Shown here piece after piece: positions 1 to 7,905 of a stretch of 37,533 nucleotides of DNA. The stretch is taken from positions 1-37,533 of the forward strand of contig JAJDVH010000261.1 in assembly GCA_022826185.1 (NCBI GenBank). Reading direction: 5' to 3'. The position numbers and the translations under genes are program-made. The stretch's first letter is position 1, and each line of letters starts with the position of its first letter. Under the pieces are notes generated by a model. The model saw only the letters and a list, made by a program, of their open reading frames with translations, ran no database searches and had not been told where the DNA came from. The DNA is from Alphaproteobacteria bacterium (GTDB taxonomy: Bacteria; Pseudomonadota; Alphaproteobacteria; Bin95).

Positions 1-348
1 GCACGCACCTCTCGCGCTTGCTCACGCCGGGGGCTTTTTCGGCCCCCAGCCGGTCGCTTTCTGCAGAAACGCCGAAAGGCGGCCCCGGAAGCCGCCTCTC
101 TCTACTTTCATCATACACCATACCGCCAAATGTCAAGCCCGGCTGGGAACAAAAAATGAAACTATCGGAGATTTTTCTCGGAATGCCTGTGGAATCGAAG
201 CCCGGCGCGACGGTTGGGGGCGTGGGTTGCGACGTCACCGGAAGCAGATGTGTAAATCCGGCAGGCCTGCGGGGGAGAGCCGCCCCTATTTGTCGGCGCC
301 TGCCCGGCTTGCTAGAAGGGCGGCCGATTTCTCCGGCCAGAGGCCCCG
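1..348. other. Non-coding leader upstream of efp with two GC-rich hairpins
   Basis: No convincing gene is seen in this stretch. It holds a perfect 6-bp stem (GGGGGC at 29-34 with GCCCCC at 42-47, loop TTTTTCG) and a second stem at 78-96. A moderately AT-rich segment (about 100-185) follows and may contain promoters. A weak sigma70-like pair lies at 227-232 (TTGCGA) and 251-256 (TGTAAA), with 18 bp between, about 90 bp before the efp start. Short ORFs here lack family resemblance. Confidence 0.5.
78..109 (+). terminator. Possible rho-independent terminator of an upstream gene
   Basis: The stem GGCGGC (78-83) pairs with GCCGCC (91-96) around a 7-nt loop and is followed by a pyrimidine-rich tract (97-109) that is not a pure T run. 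It could end a gene lying left of the window. The imperfect T tract keeps confidence low. Confidence 0.35.
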
Positions 349-915
349 ATGCGAATCCAGGCAAACACCATCCGTCCCGGCAATGTCATCGAGCATGACG
401 GCAAGCAGTGCGTCGTCATCAAGATCGACCTGATCCTGCCCGGCAAGGGCAATGCCTTCATCGCCGTCGAAATGCGCGACCTGAAGACCGGCGTGAAGAC
501 CCAGGAGCGCTGGCGCACCGCGGACAGCGTCGAACGGCTGACCACGGACGAGCGCGCCTGCCAGTTCCTCTATGCCGAGGCCGACGGCTACACCTTCATG
601 GATCAGGAGACCTACGAACAGTTCTCGCTCGACGCCGGCATGGTCGGCGACGGCGCGCCGTTCCTCCAGGACGGTCTGGAGGTCAAGGTGCTGACGGTGG
701 ACGGCAACCCGGTCAGCATCGAGTTGCCGACGCGGATCGCGCTGGAGGTCGTCGAGGCGGAGCCGGTGGTGAAGGGGCAGACGGCGTCCTCCTCCTACAA
801 GCCGGCCCTGCTGGAGAACGGGGTGAAGGTGATGGTGCCGCCGCATATCAAGATGGGCGCGCGCATCGTCGTCAATCCGAACGACCTCAGCTATGTCGAG
901 CGGGCCAAGGACTGA
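349..915 (+). CDS. efp: Translation elongation factor P (EF-P)
   Basis: EF-P binds ribosomes stalled at consecutive prolines and restores peptide-bond formation in the cytoplasm. The 188-residue product has the usual full length and the three-domain (KOW-like plus two OB-fold) pattern. The domain I loop reads LPGKGNAF, placing a lysine at residue 33 where the modified residue of EF-P sits; the PGKG form is the lysine type rather than the arginine (EarP) type. No epmA, epmB or other modifying gene is visible in the window. The C-terminal signature around NPNDLSYVERAKD is intact. A weak AGAGG lies 5' of the ATG. The monophosphatase-like gene starts 6 bp downstream, so the two are probably co-transcribed. 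Proline-rich proteins encoded nearby (1792 and 33448) are typical EF-P clients, which is suggestive only. Confidence 0.97.
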   Translation: MRIQANTIRPGNVIEHDGKQCVVIKIDLILPGKGNAFIAVEMRDLKTGVKTQERWRTADSVERLTTDERACQFLYAEADGYTFMDQETYEQFSLDAGMVGDGAPFLQDGLEVKVLTVDGNPVSIELPTRIALEVVEAEPVVKGQTASSSYKPALLENGVKVMVPPHIKMGARIVVNPNDLSYVERAKD

Positions 916-921
916 CCTGCG

Positions 922-1752
922 ATGCGCCGCCCGGCCGAGATCAATGTCATGCTGCGGGCGGCGCACGCCGCCGGGCGCGGGCTGGCGCGCGATTTCGGCG
1001 AGGTGGAGAACCTGCAGGTTTCCGAGAAAGGCCCCGGCGATTTCGTCTCGGTCGCCGACCGGCAGGCCGAACGCCGGATCGTCGAGGAGCTGGAGCGGGC
1101 GCGGCCCCGCTACGGCTTCCTGCTGGAGGAAAGCGGCGCCGTGGAAGGCGCCGACACCAGCAACCGCTGGGTCGTCGATCCGCTCGACGGGACGGGCAAT
1201 TTCCTGCACGGCATCCCGCATTTCTGCATATCCATCGCGCTGGAGCGGGACGGCGAACCGATTGCCGCGCTGGTCTACAACCCGCTCACCGACGACACAT
1301 ACTGGGCCGCGCGCGGCATCGGCGCCTATGCGAACAACCGGCGGCTGCGGGTGTCCGCGCGGGCGCGCCTGCCGCACTGCATCCTGGCGACGGGCGAGGA
1401 GGCGGGCGCCGGCAGCGAGGCCCTGGCCTGCTATCTCCGCCAGCACGCGGCGCTGAAGAATGCCGGTGTGAGCCTGCGCCGGTTCGGCGCGGCGGCGCTG
1501 GACCTCGCCTGGGTCGCGGACGGCCGCCTGGACGGCTTCTGGCACTCGGGCCTCAGGCGGTGGGACATCGCGGCCGGCATGCTGCTGGTGCGCGAGGCGG
1601 GCGGCGCGGTCACCGATACGGACGGGTCCGGCAGGGTGCTGGAGACAGGCAACATCCTCGCCGCCAACGACCGTCTGCACGGGCATTTGTGCCGGATCAT
1701 GGCGGAGACCGGGCGCCCCGCTCCGGTTGCGCCGTCGGGGCGGGCGGCATAG
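922..1752 (+). CDS. Inositol monophosphatase family protein (SuhB/CysQ-like)
   Basis: This is a Mg2+-dependent phosphatase of the inositol-monophosphatase superfamily, a family that hydrolyses inositol phosphates, PAP or related sugar phosphates. The 276-residue protein has the metal-binding signatures in order: LLEESG (Glu69/Glu70), WVVDPLDGTGNF (Asp86, Asp89) and RRWDIAAGMLLVREAGG (Asp215). All catalytic acidic residues are present, so it should be active. The substrate cannot be fixed from sequence; SuhB, HisN (histidinol-phosphatase) and CysQ paralogues share these motifs. The ATG at 922 follows the efp stop by 6 bp, with AAGGA about 10 nt upstream lying inside the end of efp, which suggests translational coupling. 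Placement directly after efp is a pattern I associate with Rhodospirillales (memory, not searched). Confidence 0.9.
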   Translation: MRRPAEINVMLRAAHAAGRGLARDFGEVENLQVSEKGPGDFVSVADRQAERRIVEELERARPRYGFLLEESGAVEGADTSNRWVVDPLDGTGNFLHGIPHFCISIALERDGEPIAALVYNPLTDDTYWAARGIGAYANNRRLRVSARARLPHCILATGEEAGAGSEALACYLRQHAALKNAGVSLRRFGAAALDLAWVADGRLDGFWHSGLRRWDIAAGMLLVREAGGAVTDTDGSGRVLETGNILAANDRLHGHLCRIMAETGRPAPVAPSGRAA

Positions 1753-1791
1753 AGTGCAAGCCATGCTGCCGACGCTGCGGCGGAAGGGGAG

Positions 1792-4020
1792 ATGGCGCGC
1801 TACCGAGGCATTCTACGAGCAGCAGTCGCGCTGGTTCTGCTCCTGCCGGCCTCGCAGCGGACCGATGCACAGGACATGCTGATTATCGATAGCGGCGGCG
1901 CGCGCTGGAAGAGCGGAGAAAGCCGGGAACCGCCCGTGACCGTCGATTTCGGCATCGTCGACTCGCTTGCGCCCGACCGCCGCCCGACCGCCGCCCGCAG
2001 GCAGGACCGCAGGCCGCGCAGATATCTGACTCTCAACATCCCGCAGCCGATAGCGCCAATCGCGATACCCCGGCCCGAGGCGCCTCCTCCGGCCGTGCAA
2101 CTCGGCGCAAGCCCGCCGGCGCCCACCGCTCCCGCCGCAAAGCCTCCGGCCGGCGACGCCCCGGACCCGGCGCTGGCCGCCGCCCCTGTCGCAGAGCCTC
2201 CGGCGGGCGATATTCCGGAAGCCGAGCAGGCCGCCGCCCCCGCCGCGAAACCTCCGGCCGGCGACGCCCCGGAACCGGAACTGGCCGCCGCTCCCGTCGG
2301 GGAGCCTCCCGCCGTCGACACCCCGGAGCCAGAATCGGCTGCCACTCCCGCTGCGGAGCCTCCGGCTGGCTACATTCCGGAGCCGGAGCTGGCCACCGCT
2401 CCCGCTACGGAGCCTTCTGTGGGCGATACCCCGAAAGCTGAGCGGGCTGTCGCACCCGCCGCGAAGCCGCCGGCGAGCTACATTCCGGATCCGGAGTTAG
2501 CCGCCGCTCCTGTCGCAGAGCCTCCTGCGAGCGACACCCCGGAACCGGAGCAGGCCGCCGCCCCCGCCGCGGAGCCTCCTGTGGGCGACACCCCGGAACC
2601 GGAGCTGGCCGTCGTTCCCGTCACGGAGCCTTCGGCTGGCGACGCCTCGGAACTGCAACTGGCTGCCGCTCCTGTCGCGGAGCCTCCGGTGGTCGAGACC
2701 CCGGAACCGGAACGGGCTGCCGCTCCCGTCGTGGAGCCTCCTGTGGGCGATACCCCGGAGCCAGAACTGGCGGCTGCTCCTGTCGAGGAGCCTCCGGCTG
2801 GTGAGACCTCGAAACCGGAACTGGCTGCCGCTCCCGTCACGGCGCCTCCGGCTGGCGACACTCCGGAACCGGAACTGGCCGCCGTCCCCGCCGCGAAACC
2901 TCCGGCGGGCGATATCCCGGAAGCTGAGCAGGTCGCCGCTCCCGCCACGGAGCCTCCGGTGGTCGAAACCCCGGAACCGGAACTGGCTGCCGCTGCTGTC
3001 GCGGAGCCTCCGGTGGTCGAGACCCCGGAACCGGAACTGGCTGTCGCTCCCGTCGCGAAGCCTCCGGCGGTCGAGACCCCGGAACCGGAGCGGGCCGCCA
3101 CTCCTGTCGCGAAGCCCCCGGCTGGCGACACTCCGGAACCGGAACTGGCTGCCGCTCCCGCCGTGAAGCCTCCGGTGGTCGAGACCCCGGAACCGGAACT
3201 GGCCGCCACTCCTGTCGCGGAGCCCCCGGTGGTCGAGACCTCGGAACCGGAACTGGCCGCCATTCCTGTCGCGGAGCCTCCGGCCGCCGGTACCGAGCGT
3301 CCGGAACCGCCTGCCATATCGGTGCTGCCGAGCCGGCCTGCGGCCCTGCCGGTGCAGCGGCCGCCGGAAGGGAAGACGGAGGCAACGCCCGCGCTCCGGG
3401 CCTTTCTCGACCGCGCCGCCGGGAAACAGGCGTCGCCCGGAACGCTTCCGCCCGCAAGGCCCAGGGGCGTGAAGCTCCCGCCGCCGCGCCCGATCGAGCA
3501 CCGGTTCCGGTTGCCGCCGCCGGCCCCGGTGACTGCTGCGCCCGCGCTGGCCTTCGCGGCCGGGCTGCCGCCGCCCCCGCCGGCGACCGGGGCGCCCGGA
3601 AACGGCATTCTGCCGCCGCCGGCCGAGACAAACGCCGGGGGGTCCGAAGTGCTGCGCCGCCCGCTGGCGCTGGACGCGGCCCGCCGCGCTGCCGACGCGG
3701 CGCCGGCGGAGGTCTATTCCGAGACGTTCTTCCACGAGGCGGGCGGACCGCCGCTCGGCGCGGACCAGCGCGAGCGGGTGCGCCGCCTGGCGGCAAGGGT
3801 GAACGGGGCCGAAGGGCTCAGTGTGGTGATTCGGGCCTATTCCGGCGCCGGGGAGGGAAACGGCGCCGACGCCCGGCGCAGGGCGCTGTCGCGCGCCATG
3901 GAGGTCCGCGGCCTGCTGATCGCCGCCGGCGTGCCGGACACCCGTATAACGGCGCGCGCAGCAGGCGCCGGCGAAGAGCCGGCCGGTCGCGTCGATATCG
4001 TCCTGGTCAAGCGAAGTTGA
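1792..4020 (+). CDS. Secreted proline-rich repeat protein with OmpA-like C-terminal domain
   Basis: The 742-residue protein begins with a signal peptide or uncleaved anchor (hydrophobic AAVALVLLLPAS, residues about 10-21). A short segment VTVDFGIVDSLAP (about 49-61) follows. Next come 21 complete copies and one partial copy of an 18-residue Pro/Ala/Glu repeat (residues 114-491, consensus PVAEPPAGDTPEPELAAA), then a Pro-rich linker. The end (about 640-742) resembles an OmpA/MotB peptidoglycan-binding domain: FHEAGGPPL, IRAYSGAG, an LSRAMEVRGLLIAAGV helix, and GRVDIVL. It probably spans the periplasm and contacts peptidoglycan. The ATG at 1792 directly abuts GGGGAG, so the start has a tight ribosome-binding site; no better in-frame start fits the signal peptide. 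It lies 50 bp before the MotA/TolQ-like gene and is probably its functional neighbour. Ligand binding by the OmpA-like tail is inferred. Confidence 0.8.
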   Translation: MARYRGILRAAVALVLLLPASQRTDAQDMLIIDSGGARWKSGESREPPVTVDFGIVDSLAPDRRPTAARRQDRRPRRYLTLNIPQPIAPIAIPRPEAPPPAVQLGASPPAPTAPAAKPPAGDAPDPALAAAPVAEPPAGDIPEAEQAAAPAAKPPAGDAPEPELAAAPVGEPPAVDTPEPESAATPAAEPPAGYIPEPELATAPATEPSVGDTPKAERAVAPAAKPPASYIPDPELAAAPVAEPPASDTPEPEQAAAPAAEPPVGDTPEPELAVVPVTEPSAGDASELQLAAAPVAEPPVVETPEPERAAAPVVEPPVGDTPEPELAAAPVEEPPAGETSKPELAAAPVTAPPAGDTPEPELAAVPAAKPPAGDIPEAEQVAAPATEPPVVETPEPELAAAAVAEPPVVETPEPELAVAPVAKPPAVETPEPERAATPVAKPPAGDTPEPELAAAPAVKPPVVETPEPELAATPVAEPPVVETSEPELAAIPVAEPPAAGTERPEPPAISVLPSRPAALPVQRPPEGKTEATPALRAFLDRAAGKQASPGTLPPARPRGVKLPPPRPIEHRFRLPPPAPVTAAPALAFAAGLPPPPPATGAPGNGILPPPAETNAGGSEVLRRPLALDAARRAADAAPAEVYSETFFHEAGGPPLGADQRERVRRLAARVNGAEGLSVVIRAYSGAGEGNGADARRRALSRAMEVRGLLIAAGVPDTRITARAAGAGEEPAGRVDIVLVKRS
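2131..3290 (+). repeat. 54-bp in-frame tandem repeat (about 21.5 copies)
   Basis: Twenty-one consecutive 54-bp units (2131-3264) plus a partial unit encode the 18-residue motif of the proline-rich protein. Units differ by substitutions, often in alternating sub-types (PPAGD versus PPVVE), but not in length, so the reading frame is kept throughout. The pattern fits growth by slippage or unequal crossing-over. It also creates long open frames on the other strand, which are artefacts. Confidence 0.95.
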
Positions 4021-4069
4021 GCGCGCGGGCCGAAGCCGCCGGACGCCCGGCAGGGACCGGCCGGGAACC

Positions 4070-5209
4070 ATGACCCGTCCGACCCAGTATCTGGTGCGGA
4101 TGGCCGTATTCGTTGCGGTGCTCGCCGCAGCGTCGGCGCTTCTGTTCGGCCCCATTGCGGACGCCTTCATGGCCAATCCGGCGCTGAACGGGCTGATCCT
4201 GGGCATCCTCCTGATCGGCATCGCCTACAATTTCCGCCATGTGCTGCGGCTGTTCCGGGAGATCGCCTGGATCGAGTCGAATCAGGGGCCGGCGCCCGGT
4301 CCGGGCGCTCCGGCGCCGGCGCGCCCGCGCCTGCTGGCGACCCTGGCGACGGCCTTTTCGGCCGAGGCCCCGGTCCGGTTTTCCGCCGTCTCGATGCGTT
4401 CGATCCTCGACGGCGTCGCGTCGCGCGTGGAGGAAGCGAGCGAAACGGCGCGCTATCTGGCCGGCCTGCTCATCTTTCTCGGCCTCATCGGCACATTCTG
4501 GGGCCTGATCCAGACGGTCTCCGCCATAGGCGACGTCATCGGCGGGCTGGAGATCGCCGCGGGCAGCCTCACCGGCGTCTTCGAAGAGTTGAAGACCGGC
4601 CTCGATGCGCCGCTCGCGGGCATGGGCACGGCCTTCAGCTCCTCGCTGTTCGGGCTTTCCGGCGCGCTGGTGCTGGGTTTCCTGGACCTCCAGGCGTCGC
4701 AGGCGTCGAGCCGGTTCGTGAACGAGCTGGAGGAGTGGCTGTCCTCGCTCACCCGCCTCGGCTCCAGCGGCGCGGGCTTCGCCGACGGCGACCATTCGGT
4801 GCCGACCTACATCCAGGCGCTGCTGGAGACGACGGCCGAGAACCTCGAGGACCTGCGCCGCATCGTCGGCCGGGCGGAAGAGGGCCGCCATTCGGTGAAC
4901 CGCAATATCGAGTCCCTGTCCGAGACGCTGGCGGGCCTTGCCGAGCAGTTGCGCACCAGCCAGGCCGCCCATGCCCGGCTCGCCGAGGAGCAGATCGAGA
5001 CGCAGACGCTGCTGCGCCGGATGCTCGAAAGCGGGCAGCGCGGCGGGCTCGACGAAACCACCCGCCGGCATATCGCAAGCCTGGATTCGCTGCTCTCGCA
5101 GATGCGCGACGAGGTGCGCGCCGGGCGCAACGAACTGGTCGAAGACCTGCGCAACGAGATCAAGCTGCTGGCCCGCACCGTATCTGCGCGCCTGGAGGAC
5201 CGCCGGTGA
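4070..5209 (+). CDS. MotA/TolQ/ExbB-family membrane protein with coiled-coil tail
   Basis: The 379-residue inner-membrane protein has four hydrophobic segments (about residues 9-28, 38-54, 125-145 and 185-205). The central part ([20 protein letters not shown] through [21 protein letters not shown]) matches the proton-channel fold shared by MotA, TolQ and ExbB. Residues about 210-379 are charged, heptad-like and lack Pro, so they are probably a cytoplasmic coiled coil. Family members form ion-driven stators with a TolR/MotB-type partner that holds peptidoglycan. The only OmpA-like candidate here is the proline-rich gene 50 bp upstream; no separate TolR/MotB gene follows, because guaA overlaps the stop by 4 bp. 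No flagellar or Tol genes are nearby, so a specific motility or Tol role is unsupported. Confidence 0.82.
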   Translation: MTRPTQYLVRMAVFVAVLAAASALLFGPIADAFMANPALNGLILGILLIGIAYNFRHVLRLFREIAWIESNQGPAPGPGAPAPARPRLLATLATAFSAEAPVRFSAVSMRSILDGVASRVEEASETARYLAGLLIFLGLIGTFWGLIQTVSAIGDVIGGLEIAAGSLTGVFEELKTGLDAPLAGMGTAFSSSLFGLSGALVLGFLDLQASQASSRFVNELEEWLSSLTRLGSSGAGFADGDHSVPTYIQALLETTAENLEDLRRIVGRAEEGRHSVNRNIESLSETLAGLAEQLRTSQAAHARLAEEQIETQTLLRRMLESGQRGGLDETTRRHIASLDSLLSQMRDEVRAGRNELVEDLRNEIKLLARTVSARLEDRR

Positions 5210-6756
5210 GCGAAAGGGTCCTGATCGTCGATTTCGGCAGTCAGGTTACGCAGCTCATCGCCCGCCGGGTTCGCGAGGCCGGGGTCTATTCCGAGGTTCA
5301 TCCCTTCAACAGGGTGGACGGGGCCTTCGTCGCGGACTTCGCGCCGATAGCGGTCATTCTTTCCGGCGGGCCGGCCTCGGTGCTCTCATCCTCGGCGCCG
5401 TCCGCCGATCCGGCGCTGTTCGAGGCCGGCGCGCCGGTGCTGGGCATCTGCTACGGGCAGCAGGTCATGGCGGCGCAGATGGGCGCCCATGTCCGGTCCG
5501 CCGACCACCGGGAGTTCGGGCGCGCAACGGTGGAGGCGGTCGCGGAGAGCGCGCTGTTCGAGGGCGTCTGGGAGCCGGGCGGGCGCTACCCGGTCTGGAT
5601 GAGCCACGGCGACCGGGTCGAGACGCTGCCCGAGGGGTTCCGGATCGCCGCGCGCAGCGAAGCCGCGCCCTATGCCGCCATCGCAAACGAGGACCGGCGG
5701 CTCTACGGCGTGCAGTTCCACCCCGAGGTCGTGCATACGCCCGATGGCGCCGGGCTGATCCGCAACTTCGTGCGCCGGATCGCCGGGGCCAAGGCCGACT
5801 GGTCGATGGCGGCCTTCCGGGAAACGGCTGTCGCCCGGATCCGGGCGGAGGTCGGCGGCGGACGGGTCGTCTGCGGGCTTTCCGGCGGCGTGGACAGCAC
5901 CGTTGCCGCGCTGCTGCTGCATGAGGCGGTCGGGGACCGGCTGCACTGCATCTTCGTGGATACCGGCCTGATGCGGGCGGGCGAGGCGGATGAGGTGGTG
6001 GGCCTGTTCCGCAGCCATTTCAACATCCCGCTCGTGCATGCCGATGCGGGACCGCTCTTCCTCGAGCGGCTGGCCGGCGTCGAGGACCCGGAGAGCAAGC
6101 GCAAGATCATCGGCGCGGCCTTCGTCGAGCTGTTCGAGGCGGAGGCGGCGAAGCTCGGCGGGGCGGACTTTCTCGCCCAGGGAACGCTCTACCCGGACGT
6201 CATCGAGTCGGTCGCGTTCGACGGCGGCCCGTCGGTCACGATCAAGTCGCACCACAATGTCGGCGGCCTGCCGGAGCGCATGGGGCTCGGGCTCGTCGAG
6301 CCGCTCAGGATGCTGTTCAAGGACGAGGTCCGCGCGCTCGGCCGGGAACTCGGCCTGCCGGACCGGTTTGTCGGGCGCCATCCCTTTCCGGGCCCGGGGC
6401 TGGCGATCCGGATGCCGGGCGCGGTGGAGCCGGACAAGCTGGAGGCGCTCCGGCGGGCCGACGCCATCTTCCTGGAGGAGATCCGGCGGGCGGGGCTCTA
6501 TGACGACATCTGGCAGGCCTTCGCGGTGCTGCTGCCGGTGCGCACGGTGGGCGTGATGGGCGACGACCGCACGTATGAGCAGGCCTGCGCGCTCCGCGCC
6601 GTCACCTCCTCCGACGGCATGACGGCGGACTTCTACCCCTTCGACGCGGGCTTTCTCGGCCGGGTCGCGGTCCGGATCGTCAACGAAGTGCCGGGCATCA
6701 ACCGCGTCGTTTACGACGTGACCTCGAAGCCCCCCGGCACCATCGAATGGGAATAG
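5206..6756 (+). CDS. guaA: GMP synthase (glutamine-hydrolysing)
   Basis: The enzyme converts XMP to GMP using ATP and glutamine, the last step of de novo GMP synthesis. The 516-residue protein contains a class I glutamine amidotransferase domain (Cys82 in GICYGQQ, His172 and Glu174 in QFHPEV). An ATP-pyrophosphatase domain follows (P-loop GLSGGVDST, about 224-232), then the dimerisation domain ending in the canonical KPPGTIEWE. All catalytic residues are present. The GTG at 5206 is chosen because it gives the conserved N-terminus VLIVDFGSQ and forms a GTGA overlap with the preceding stop, indicating translational coupling. The frame stays open far upstream, but that part reads as low-complexity shadow of the MotA-like gene. 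Confidence 0.98.
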   Translation: MSERVLIVDFGSQVTQLIARRVREAGVYSEVHPFNRVDGAFVADFAPIAVILSGGPASVLSSSAPSADPALFEAGAPVLGICYGQQVMAAQMGAHVRSADHREFGRATVEAVAESALFEGVWEPGGRYPVWMSHGDRVETLPEGFRIAARSEAAPYAAIANEDRRLYGVQFHPEVVHTPDGAGLIRNFVRRIAGAKADWSMAAFRETAVARIRAEVGGGRVVCGLSGGVDSTVAALLLHEAVGDRLHCIFVDTGLMRAGEADEVVGLFRSHFNIPLVHADAGPLFLERLAGVEDPESKRKIIGAAFVELFEAEAAKLGGADFLAQGTLYPDVIESVAFDGGPSVTIKSHHNVGGLPERMGLGLVEPLRMLFKDEVRALGRELGLPDRFVGRHPFPGPGLAIRMPGAVEPDKLEALRRADAIFLEEIRRAGLYDDIWQAFAVLLPVRTVGVMGDDRTYEQACALRAVTSSDGMTADFYPFDAGFLGRVAVRIVNEVPGINRVVYDVTSKPPGTIEWE

Positions 6757-6763
6757 CCGGGCC

Positions 6764-7804
6764 TCAGTCCACCGCCACGCCGTATTTCTCGCCCAATGCC
6801 CTGAACTGGCTCCAGGTGGCGTCCTCGATGTCGATGCCGTCCGCCCGGCGCGTTGCGGCGGTGCGCCGTTCGATCTCGCCGGGCGCGAGCACTTCCTCGA
6901 CGCCGGCGGCGGTCCGCGTGCCCTTGAGATAATCGACGAACTCGTCCACCTCGCGCCCGAACTCGTCCGGGTCGCGGAAGGCGGCGGCCTTGAAGAGCGC
7001 GAGGAAACAGCCGTCATTGTGCCGCCCCGTCGGCTCGACGCCGAAGCCGAGCCCGGTCAGGAGCCCTGAGAGGATTTCGACCATCGCGGAGAGGCCGTAG
7101 CCCTTGTGCCCTTCGCTGCCGCCGAGCGGCAGCAGCACCGCGCCCTTGCCGAAGTCGTTGGGGTCGGTGGAGGCCCCGCCGTCAGAGCGCACGATCCAGC
7201 CTTCCGGAATCGGCTTGCCGCGCGCCTGGGCAAGCTTGATCTTGCCGGCGGCGACGGCCGAGGTCGCCATGTCGATCAGCACCGGCTCGCCGCGCGCAGA
7301 CGGCACCGCCATGGCTATCGGATTGGTCCCGAGCCGCGCTTCCGCGCCGCCGAACGGCGCCACGCTCTTGGCCGAGCGGCCGGAATCGGCGGTCATCATG
7401 GCGATGAAGCCGGCCTTTGCCGCCATGGTCGGGTAGGCGCCGAGGCGCCCGACATGGCTCTGGCGGAAAATCGTGCAGGCGGCGACGTTCTGCGCTTCGG
7501 CCTTTTCCATGGTGAGCTTGAGCGCCCGCTCGGCAATGGCGTAGCCGAAGCCCCAATGGCCGTCCACCACCGTGGTCGTCGGGCTCTCGCGGACGATCTC
7601 GAAGGGCGCGCCGGGGATGATATGGCCCTTTTCCACCCGGTCGATATAGATCGGGATCTGGATCGCGCCGTGGCTGTCATGGCCGCACAGATTGGCGTCC
7701 ACCACATGGCGCGCGACGGTTTCCGCCTCGTCATCGGGCGTGCCGCAGGCGGCCAGCAGGCGGCGGATGGTGTCTTCCAGTTTCCCGGCGGCGATGATCG
7801 GCAT
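6764..7804 (-). CDS. Ldh2/MdhC-family NAD(P)-dependent 2-hydroxyacid dehydrogenase
   Basis: This belongs to the malate/L-lactate/ureidoglycolate dehydrogenase (Ldh2) family, which oxidises 2-hydroxyacids or reduces imines with NAD(P) using a fold unlike classical LDH. Family marks in the 346-residue protein are GHDSHGAIQIPIYIDR near the N-terminus, FRQSHVGRLG, LGTNPIAMAVP, PVLIDMATSAVAAGKI and GHKGYGLSAMVEILSGLLTG. The start at 7804 (MPIIAAGK) is preferred over a longer start at 7825 because GAGAGGAA lies 9 nt before it. It converges on guaA with a 7-bp gap and diverges from the M32 peptidase gene across 101 bp. The substrate is unknown. Confidence 0.9.
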   Translation of the reverse strand: MPIIAAGKLEDTIRRLLAACGTPDDEAETVARHVVDANLCGHDSHGAIQIPIYIDRVEKGHIIPGAPFEIVRESPTTTVVDGHWGFGYAIAERALKLTMEKAEAQNVAACTIFRQSHVGRLGAYPTMAAKAGFIAMMTADSGRSAKSVAPFGGAEARLGTNPIAMAVPSARGEPVLIDMATSAVAAGKIKLAQARGKPIPEGWIVRSDGGASTDPNDFGKGAVLLPLGGSEGHKGYGLSAMVEILSGLLTGLGFGVEPTGRHNDGCFLALFKAAAFRDPDEFGREVDEFVDYLKGTRTAAGVEEVLAPGEIERRTAATRRADGIDIEDATWSQFRALGEKYGVAVD

Positions 7805-7905
7805 GGGGCGCGGTTCCTCTCTCACATGGCGCGACTTCGGAGCATGGACCGGCTACGGTGCCGGGGTCCAGTCCGGAAAAGGGCATGCGCCGGGGGGAAC
7901 ATTGG

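Noticed and set aside
286-1764. Long minus-strand open frame (492 residues) across efp and the monophosphatase gene
   Set aside because: It is antisense to two clear families and is Arg/Ala/Gly-rich, a common artefact of GC-rich DNA.
2478-3608. Long minus-strand frames rich in Gly/Ser across the 54-bp repeats
   Set aside because: They are generated by the in-frame tandem repeat on the other strand; the plus frame has the signal peptide and OmpA-like end.
4735-5205. N-terminal extension of guaA
   Set aside because: The open frame reads Arg/Pro-rich shadow of the MotA-like gene; the conserved GMP synthase N-terminus begins at the GTG at 5206.
1792-5209. Zorya-type (ZorAB) defence system
   Set aside because: A MotA-like protein with a coiled coil and an OmpA-like protein are adjacent, but no ZorC/D/E-like helicase or nuclease follows, and the pair sits among efp and guaA in a housekeeping setting.
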